NCBI GenBank assembly: GCA_963714035.1
Contig: OY970224.1
Location: 3,472,001-3,536,000 of the forward strand
DNA from: DATFVB01 sp963714035
GTDB taxonomy: Bacteria > Acidobacteriota > Thermoanaerobaculia > UBA5066 > DATFVB01
Direction: 5' to 3'
DNA length: 64,000 nucleotides
Positions 59,601-64,000 of this stretch are shown here, piece by piece. Position numbers and translations under genes: made by a program. Every line of letters starts with the position of its first letter. Positions within the stretch are counted from its first letter, which is position 1. The notes under the pieces are model-generated. The model searched no databases. It was not told the DNA's origin and saw only the letters and a program-made list of their open reading frames with translations.

Positions 59601-60613
59601 GCATAACCGTGTTTTTCCGCGGACACGGACGCCTCGCCGGGCGCGAGACCGCGAACTTCGAACGCGCCCTTCCGGTCCCCCGCGTGCCGACGGGGGCCCT
59701 CGCCCCGGATCCGGATCGAGGCGCGGGCCACCGGTTTCCGGGTGACCGCGTCGATCACGAGGCCGGTGAGTGTGGCCGACGGCGTGAGCGAAAGCTCGAC
59801 GCGGGAGGCGCCCCGCGCGGCGGACGCCGAGGCCCGGAGATCTCCCGATTCCGCGGCGATCACCGTCGGTCCGGCGGCGACGCCTTCGATGGCGAACGAA
59901 CCGTCGTCGCCGGTTTTGACGGCGTGCCCCGACGAGGAGACGAGCGCTCCGGCGGCGGGCGAGCCGTCGGGCTTCCGCACGACGCCCGTGAGGGTGCGTC
60001 CCGAATCGAGACGGACGGACGTCGAGCCGGTCCGCCTCCGCGCGAATCCGAACCGGAAGGTCGAGCCGAGCGGGCTACCCTTGGCGGCCGCCTCGATCGC
60101 GAAGACGGGCGCTGCCGCGGCCGGCGCCGAGTAATTTCCTTTCTCATCGGTCCGGACGGTCGTCGCAAAGCGGGCGCCGGAGTCGTCGTCCCGATCGTCG
60201 GCGGTCACCGTGACCCATGCGCCCGCGACGCCGCGTCCCCGGGAGTCGAGCACGACGCCGCTCGCGGGGACGGCATTCGGGAGGAAGACGTCGCCGACGT
60301 CGTCGCCCGTCGCCGCCGAATCGATGACAGCCGTCGCCAGGCCGGTCGCCGAGATCTCGAGCTCGTACGTTCCGGAGCGGAGGGCGATCGAGAAGCGGCC
60401 GTCGGCGCCGGTCGAAGCCCGGCCGGCGGTCTCACGCTCTTTCCCGGTATCGCGAAGCCATTCCGCCGCGGCTTCGCCGGTCTCGGGCCGCGCGACGGCG
60501 CTCGCGCCCGGGACGGGGGCGCCCGAGACGTCGAGGACGCGTCCGCGGACGACGCCCGACGGCGCTGCCGGCACGGCCGCGAGAAGGGCGCTGAGGAGAG
60601 TGATCGAGAGCAT
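56624..60613 (-). CDS. Giant carboxypeptidase-regulatory repeat protein
   Basis: A protein of 1329 residues with a short signal peptide (MLSITLLSALLAAVPAAPSG). The body is a string of about 13 carboxypeptidase regulatory-like (CarboxypepD_reg) beta-sandwich units. Each has a VVRGRVLDVSGAPVPGA- or GRVVDDAGKPVGGAKV-type opening, a DGSFAI/DGRFEL turn and an AGTYRL/PGEASV strand. There is no catalytic domain. The last 90 residues form a domain with PPLTLAFTFGGELDI and SYPVSIADGQTTTIAVP. Such chains are usually surface or periplasmic scaffolds. The VOC protein gene follows in the same direction. RBS: no clear site near ATG 60613. Confidence 0.9.
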   Translation of the reverse strand: MLSITLLSALLAAVPAAPSGVVRGRVLDVSGAPVPGASAVARPETGEAAAEWLRDTGKERETAGRASTGADGRFSIALRSGTYELEISATGLATAVIDSAATGDDVGDVFLPNAVPASGVVLDSRGRGVAGAWVTVTADDRDDDSGARFATTVRTDEKGNYSAPAAAAPVFAIEAAAKGSPLGSTFRFGFARRRTGSTSVRLDSGRTLTGVVRKPDGSPAAGALVSSSGHAVKTGDDGSFAIEGVAAGPTVIAAESGDLRASASAARGASRVELSLTPSATLTGLVIDAVTRKPVARASIRIRGEGPRRHAGDRKGAFEVRGLAPGEASVSAEKHGYAASPFREVQLAASSSARAGIALVPLARVEGRVVDGGDKPVAGARVSAPPDERVVRTGKDGAFAVFADGTREVRLAASADGFAPAWVGGIRVKPGQTKKNVAVRLTPGAGLAGRVVDDAGKPVGGAKVAYETDPENGGRRGFGRARFGGPAASSESEFVVTNAAGRFAVAHLAPGTYRLNVSHPGHAEKAVSGIRAPGDGKPVPDVVLDPAAAIEGFVRDGTGQPVVAAQVAAHAASTDESAETGPDGSFRLTTFPAGAKPLLFAFASGYTNARRTVEAPAKGVVLTLGADAYLRGRVEDSASGAAITSFSIDTSASGGFRPGGRIRGMAGEAFESADGTFEHRVPPGKWTATVSAPGHAPASIGDLEVGPGETKDGLVFRLGSGSRVDGAVVEDQSGLPIPGAAVTWTAAGGSVVRQFPGGMIQGDGATAADDNGRFELTGLPGNEHITVTAQDWAHSPASADVTTGGEATLTIRLSSGSEIDGVLAGADGSGVPGGTVDLAPLGGDGAPQESATDGSGTFVFEHLTAGSYRLTGRSGARSTVPREVAVAAGQSASGVTLTLAGGATVVGKATGLSASDLAALRVRATGANGFTGSATPDASGAYEIDGAPPGEVRVTGMVTGTDGRSLTRSAEIADDATQVEVDLDFSPGGTLSGTVTRGGAPQAQISVSAQPEVANGSATTARGLTDENGRYAISGLDDGDYVVRASSFGVPGGGAPHEEPVTVSGDTTLDIDLPTLSITGSVVESGSNDPVAGASVSADGGAAGNGAVIPRSSTDSSGSFTLDGLGSGDFQLSVSKSGWQSKNQPVTVTDGNAEVTVELTRAEGITIHGNDGTTGIPLGSIQALFFGGGGGVAFDGSVSLDSTGRGEIPQLAPGSYAAYFFARGYAPQAAGTLQIPTPPLTLAFTFGGELDIRTDAANAGAPASLTAANGLAYLASAFQFDARFALAGTLTQRPRIAAGTYTLTIQWADGPKSYPVSIADGQTTTIAVP

Positions 60614-60707
60614 GGCTATCTATGAAAAAAACGGGATCGCCGGGAGGGATGTTACATCCGGGCCGCGCCTTCCCCCCGTGCGGAGGGAAGGCGTTCCGGC
60701 GGCAAAG

Positions 60708-60985
60708 CTAGCAGGCTGCTGAAAAACCGCACGGGTCGCGTTCGGAGCGCCGCCGAGCCGGATGCAAGGCGACCGCGACGCAGGCGATGCCGGAGTATCG
60801 TCGAGGAGCGGCAACGAAGCAGACGGCCCGGCGCCGCCCGAACCCTCCGGGCGCCAGTACATTGTGAACGATCTCGGCGTTGCTCGTCGAGTCCGATCGC
60901 TCTGGCATCTGTCCTCTCCTCACGCCTTGATCTCGTTCACAAGCCACTGGCGCGCGATCCGCGGGGTTTTTCAGCAGCCTGCTAG
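60708..60985. mobile_element. MITE-like element B (278 bp)
   Basis: Perfect 21-bp terminal inverted repeats open with CTAGCAGGCTGCTGAAAA (60708-60728) and close with the complement (60965-60985). CTAG at both outer ends could be a target duplication. The core (about 60734-60950) is homologous to the core of element A (16882-17156), but these ends are quite different. No transposase gene is present. The right end contains CTA (60982-60984), which is the stop codon TAG of the DUF1579 gene on the minus strand. Confidence 0.88.
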
Positions 60986-61506
60986 GGAACGCGCGTGTAC
61001 GTGAAGGTGGCGTTCTGCTCCTTGCCGGGGCTCTTGAACGTCCAGGCCTGCGACATGCGGTTTCCGTCCATCGTCAGCGTGACGTGGTCCATGTGCGCGG
61101 CGTCGGGTGTGGCGAGGTTCGTCGCGTCGACGAAGCGGAAGGCGATGGGCCCGCTCTCGGAGGCGGAGGCGCGCATCCGCGGCTGATTGTGCATCGAGCA
61201 GTAGTGGGTCATCATGACGCCGTCGCCGTCCGGCGCGTACATCGAGATCATCTCTTCGGTCGTTCCATCCGGGCCCCTCGGCTTCAAACGTTCCATGATC
61301 GCGGAGCCGTCGGAAACGAGCGAGTACGAGACGGTGGCCGAACCGCCTTCCGAGGTCGCGCCTTTCCACTCGCCGACGAGTGTCTTCATCCGCTCGAACG
61401 TGGGGTTGATCGGCATTCGGGGAGGCATGGCTTCCCCTCCTCCGAAGGCGGCGGCGGCTCCCGCCAACGAGATGGCCGCCAGGAGTATCCGGTTCCTGTT
61501 CCTCAT
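60982..61506 (-). CDS. DUF1579 family secreted protein
   Basis: A protein of 174 residues. A signal peptide (RILLAAISLAGAAAAFGGG) is followed by the DUF1579 core: FERMKTLVGEWKG, SYSLVSDGSAIMERL and MMTHYCSMHNQPRMRA, then TFKSPGKEQNATFTYTRVP at the end. The function is unknown. RBS GGGGAGGAG lies before ATG 61506; the longer frame upstream lacks one. The TAG stop is built by element B, which is inserted exactly at the gene end. Confidence 0.85.
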   Translation of the reverse strand: MRNRNRILLAAISLAGAAAAFGGGEAMPPRMPINPTFERMKTLVGEWKGATSEGGSATVSYSLVSDGSAIMERLKPRGPDGTTEEMISMYAPDGDGVMMTHYCSMHNQPRMRASASESGPIAFRFVDATNLATPDAAHMDHVTLTMDGNRMSQAWTFKSPGKEQNATFTYTRVP

Positions 61507-61624
61507 TGATCTCCTCCCCGAATCTCGGCGGCGCGGACGTCGCGTCGCCATGTGAGTCGAATCGTATTCCTCGAGCCGCCCCGGCGCACCCGGCATCGAG
61601 CCCGTCTCGAACGGCCGGGGTAGG

Positions 61625-61664
61625 GCGCCGAACGACGCGAAGGCGACTTCTGACTCGAGACACT
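61625..61664. mobile_element. Solo end of a MITE A-type element
   Basis: The segment CCGAACGACGCGAAGGCGA then TTCTGACTCGAGACACT matches, in reverse complement, the first 40 bases of element A with only a few changes. There is no matching second end within the 186-bp spacer, so this is a remnant. It lies 28 bp before the start of the VOC gene at 61692, where it may provide promoter sequence. Confidence 0.65.
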
Positions 61665-61691
61665 ACAATCGGAAGCGGGAGGAAAAGAGCC

Positions 61692-62162
61692 ATGAGCGTA
61701 AAACCGATTCCCGAAGGATACGAAGGCGTCACGCCGTACCTGATCGTCGACGGCGCGGCCGCCGCGATCGCTTTCTACGAGAAGGTGTTCGGCGCGGTCG
61801 AGGTGATGCGAATGCCCGGGCCGGACGGAAAGATCGGCCACGCGGAGGTGCGGATCGGGCGGGGGCACATCATGCTCGCGGACGCGAACCCCGGGATGGG
61901 GTACCGCGCGCCCTCCGGAGGGGGAAACTCGATCAGCCTGCTCGTCTACGCGGAGAGCTGCGACGCGGTCATCGCGCGCGCGGCGGCGGCGGGAGCGAAG
62001 GTGACCCGCCCGCCCGCGGACCAGTTCTACGGCGACCGCTCCGGCGGATTCACCGACCCCTTCGGACACGACTGGTACGTCTCGACGCACGTCCGCGACG
62101 TCTCGAACGAGGAGATGCGCCGGATGGCGGAAGAGAAGGCCGGCGAGGCGGAGAAGAAGTAG
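61692..62162 (+). CDS. VOC family protein (PhnB-like glyoxalase fold)
   Basis: A protein of 156 residues. It starts IPEGYEGVTPYLIVDGAAAA and has AIAFYEKVFGAVEVMRM, IGHAEVRIGRGHIMLAD and DRSGGFTDPFGHDWYVSTH, the usual blocks of PhnB/YdhF-type VOC proteins. The family includes isomerases, dioxygenases and resistance proteins; the substrate is unknown. RBS GGGAGGAAAAG lies before ATG 61692. A MITE end remnant lies just upstream. Confidence 0.9.
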   Translation: MSVKPIPEGYEGVTPYLIVDGAAAAIAFYEKVFGAVEVMRMPGPDGKIGHAEVRIGRGHIMLADANPGMGYRAPSGGGNSISLLVYAESCDAVIARAAAAGAKVTRPPADQFYGDRSGGFTDPFGHDWYVSTHVRDVSNEEMRRMAEEKAGEAEKK

Positions 62163-62175
62163 ACGCCGGCCCGGC

Positions 62176-63156
62176 TCAGGCGGCCGTGCCCTCCTGGCGA
62201 TGCGCGACGAGGGCCCGAACGCTTTCGACGATCGTCGCCGGCTGCGGGACGAACGCCTGCTCGAGCGCCCAGCTCGACGGCGCCGGCGCGTCCGGGCCCG
62301 TGAGCCGCACGATCGGCGCCCGCAGGCGGTCGAACGCCTTTTCCGCGGCGGTCGCCGCGACCTCGGCGCCCACGCCGCACGTGCGGCTCGCCTCGTGCAC
62401 GACGACGAGCCGGCCGGTCCGCCCGACCGACTCGAGGACCGTCTCCTCGTCCCAGGGCTTGATGGATCGAAGATCGATGACCTCGGCCGACGTGCCCTCG
62501 GCGGCGAGCGTTTCGGCGGCCGCCGCGCACGCCGGCGCCGTCTTGCCATAGCCGACGAGCGTCACGTCCGTGCCGCGGCGCCGGAACGCCGCGATCCCGA
62601 TCGGGACGACGTGATCGCCGTCGGGGACCTCTCCTTCCGCGTGGAGGAGCGGCATGTCGGCGAAGAACATCACCGGGTTGTCGTCGCGGATCGCGGCCTT
62701 CAGCAGGCCCTTGAAATCCGCCGGAGTCGAGGGCATCACGACCTTGATTCCGGGGGCATGGGCGAACCAGGCCTCGATGTTGTGGTTGTGCTGCGCCCCG
62801 ACGGTCCACCCGCACCCCGTCATCGCGATCGCGACGAGCGGGAACGAGAACTGGCCCCCGGAGATGTAGCGGAGCTTGCCGGCGCTGTTGACGATCTCGT
62901 CCATCGAAAAGCAGAGGAACGGCGCGAAGAGCAGGTCGATCACCGGCCGCAGGCCGGTCGCTGCCGCTCCCGCCGCCGTTCCGGCGATGATCCCTTCCGC
63001 GAGCGGCGTGTTCCGGACGCGAACGCCGCCGAACTCGGCGACGAGATCGGCGCGCTTGGTCGCGACTCCCTCGCCGAACATCACGACGCGGGGATCAAGC
63101 CGCATCTCTTCCGCGATTGCCTCTCCGATCGCCTGCATGGCCGTGATCTTGCGCAT
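62176..63156 (-). CDS. 2-oxoacid dehydrogenase E1 component, beta subunit
   Basis: A protein of 326 residues. The transketolase-type blocks are KITAMQAIGEAIAEEM, GGVRVRNTPLAEGIIAGTAA, VIDLLFAPFLCFSMDEIVNS and APGIKVVMPSTPADFKGLLK; the C-terminal transketolase domain ends SWALEQAFVPQ. With the alpha subunit gene upstream (63223-64000) it makes the E1 enzyme that decarboxylates pyruvate or a related 2-oxoacid using thiamine diphosphate. The AcoB/PdhB type cannot be told apart here. No E2 or E3 gene is visible downstream. Only 66 bp separate the alpha stop from this start, and they are largely a tandem repeat. Confidence 0.93.
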   Translation of the reverse strand: MRKITAMQAIGEAIAEEMRLDPRVVMFGEGVATKRADLVAEFGGVRVRNTPLAEGIIAGTAAGAAATGLRPVIDLLFAPFLCFSMDEIVNSAGKLRYISGGQFSFPLVAIAMTGCGWTVGAQHNHNIEAWFAHAPGIKVVMPSTPADFKGLLKAAIRDDNPVMFFADMPLLHAEGEVPDGDHVVPIGIAAFRRRGTDVTLVGYGKTAPACAAAAETLAAEGTSAEVIDLRSIKPWDEETVLESVGRTGRLVVVHEASRTCGVGAEVAATAAEKAFDRLRAPIVRLTGPDAPAPSSWALEQAFVPQPATIVESVRALVAHRQEGTAA

Positions 63157-63164
63157 CGTTCCTA

Positions 63165-63239
63165 TTCTCCGTTCATCCGTAGAAGTCTGTTCTCCGTTCA
63201 GGCGTAGACGTCTCTTCTCCGTTCAGGCGTAGACGTCGG
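63165..63239 (-). repeat. Three 25-bp tandem copies of the E1-alpha gene end
   Basis: Units at 63165-63189, 63190-63214 and 63215-63239. The last one includes the codons for DVYA and the TGA stop of the E1-alpha gene; the next two repeat that segment beyond the stop, almost up to the E1-beta start. The first two units from the gene side are identical over 23 bases; the third has three changes. The same phenomenon occurs after the DUF885 gene (1430-1564). Confidence 0.9.
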
Positions 63240-64000
63240 TCGTGACCTCGTCGGGCGACGGGAAAGGGGACGATGCCGCGAACTCGGCGGCCGCGTCGAT
63301 CCGGGCGCGCGCGTCCCTCTGCATCGCTTCGAAATCGGCCTCCGGGAGCTCTCCCGAGTCCCGCAGGCGGTTCCGCATCGTCGTGACGGGATCGCGCGCT
63401 TTCCAGCTCGCGAGCTCGGCGGCGTCCACGTACGACTGGTCGTCGGGCTCGAAGTGGCCGCGGAGGCGGTACGTGTAGGTCTCGAGCAGGAAGGGCCGCT
63501 TCGTGTGGCGGATCTCGGCGACGGCTTCGCTCGCCGCGGCGTGCACCGCTTCGACGTCGTTGCCGTCGACCGTCCTGCCTTCGATTCCGTACCCGGCGGC
63601 GCGATCGGCGATGTGATCGACGAGCATCGTTTCCTTTCGGCGCACGTAGGCCTGCCACTGGTTGTTCTCGCAGACGTAGAGAATCGGGAGGTTCCAGACG
63701 GCCGCGAGATTGACGGACTCGTGGAAGATGCCTTCGCAGGCGGCGCCGTCGCCGAAGAAGCACGCGACGATTCCTTCCTGGCCGAGAACGGTGAGCGAGA
63801 GCGCGACCCCGGGCGCCATCGACAGTTCGCCGCCGACGATCGTGGACGTGAGGATCACGCCGAGCTCCTTGACCGAGATGTGCAGCGTGCCGCTCTTTCC
63901 CTTGCAGTAGCCGGTCGCGCGGCCGGCGATCTCGGCCATCATCCGCCCGGGATCCGCTCCCCTCGCGAGGAGGTGCCCGGCGCTCCGATGGTTCGTCAGG
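63223..64000 (-). CDS. 2-oxoacid dehydrogenase E1 component, alpha subunit, 5' end outside window
   Basis: About 259 codons are visible; the frame runs off the right edge. Visible blocks are HRSAGHLLARGADPGRMMAE, TGYCKGKSGTLHISV, the ThDP-binding FFGDGAACEGIFHESVNLAA with LPILYVCENNQWQAY, and TYRLRGHFEPDDQSYVD, all typical of E1 alpha (PdhA/AcoA type). The C-terminus ends TTDVYA. It is co-transcribed with the beta subunit gene. The internal ATG at 63942 is not the start, because coding continues upstream of it with conserved family sequence. Confidence 0.93.
   Translation of the reverse strand, partial: LTNHRSAGHLLARGADPGRMMAEIAGRATGYCKGKSGTLHISVKELGVILTSTIVGGELSMAPGVALSLTVLGQEGIVACFFGDGAACEGIFHESVNLAAVWNLPILYVCENNQWQAYVRRKETMLVDHIADRAAGYGIEGRTVDGNDVEAVHAAASEAVAEIRHTKRPFLLETYTYRLRGHFEPDDQSYVDAAELASWKARDPVTTMRNRLRDSGELPEADFEAMQRDARARIDAAAEFAASSPFPSPDEVTTDVYA

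Noticed and set aside
58529..60625. Plus-strand frame of 698 codons opposite the giant repeat protein
   Set aside because: Antisense shadow without domains; the minus strand has regular CarboxypepD_reg repeats and a signal peptide.

Overview
The window is high-GC bacterial chromosome, densely packed with short operons on both strands. No rRNA, tRNA, CRISPR array, phage module or intact transposase gene was seen. The most lineage-specific gene is a PadR regulator coupled to a fused ABC permease of the ADOP type (acidobacterial duplicated orphan permease). With the DUF885 pair, the TPR-CHAT protein and several carboxypeptidase-regulatory or beta-propeller secreted proteins, this suggests an Acidobacteriota member, perhaps Thermoanaerobaculia-like. 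That assignment is an inference from gene content.

Layout. 1-10.3 kb: two tandem DUF885 metallopeptidase-like genes, a run of small housekeeping or stress genes (DUF983, free methionine sulfoxide reductase, YdeI-like, GNAT, UPF0173 hydrolase), a DUF5777 barrel and two cell-wall enzymes (L,D-transpeptidase, M23 peptidase). 10.3-17.8 kb: phosphoketolase, a repeat-filled spacer, an ErpA/IscA-type Fe-S protein, and B12-dependent ribonucleotide reductase whose stop codon is shared with a MITE-like element. 17.8-30.8 kb: DUF2207 protein, divergent ATP-grasp and MocR genes, a Spy-like protein, TrmO, a methyltransferase, a streptogramin-lyase-like propeller, a PEP mutase-family enzyme, and PadR-ADOP.

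30.8-42.1 kb is the accessory region. It holds a HELVE-motif putative peptidase, a 100-residue peptide with six cysteines spaced 4-11-11-11-4, a sigma factor, and a 1114-residue protein joining an anti-sigma zinc finger, a membrane span, helical repeats and a CHAT caspase-like protease. A lower-GC unknown gene, a decayed gene fragment and a large secreted protein interrupted by an in-frame TAG follow. This is the best candidate for an undescribed system.

42.1-64 kb: an acyltransferase-like gene with a GGDEF-EAL protein, a PhyH-type dioxygenase, a Sel1-repeat lipoprotein, a lysine-rich protein, YceI, a DUF3943 barrel, an ArsC-like protein, other small genes, a 1329-residue carboxypeptidase-regulatory repeat protein, a second MITE-like element, and the beta and alpha subunits of a 2-oxoacid dehydrogenase E1.

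Two genome-wide habits stand out. First, gene ends are tandemly reiterated: five 27-bp copies of a DUF885 gene end, three 25-bp copies of an E1-alpha gene end, two copies of a DUF1569 gene start, and a second diverged nrdJ tail. Second, two MITE-like elements share a homologous core but carry unrelated perfect terminal inverted repeats, and each supplies the stop codon of its neighbour.
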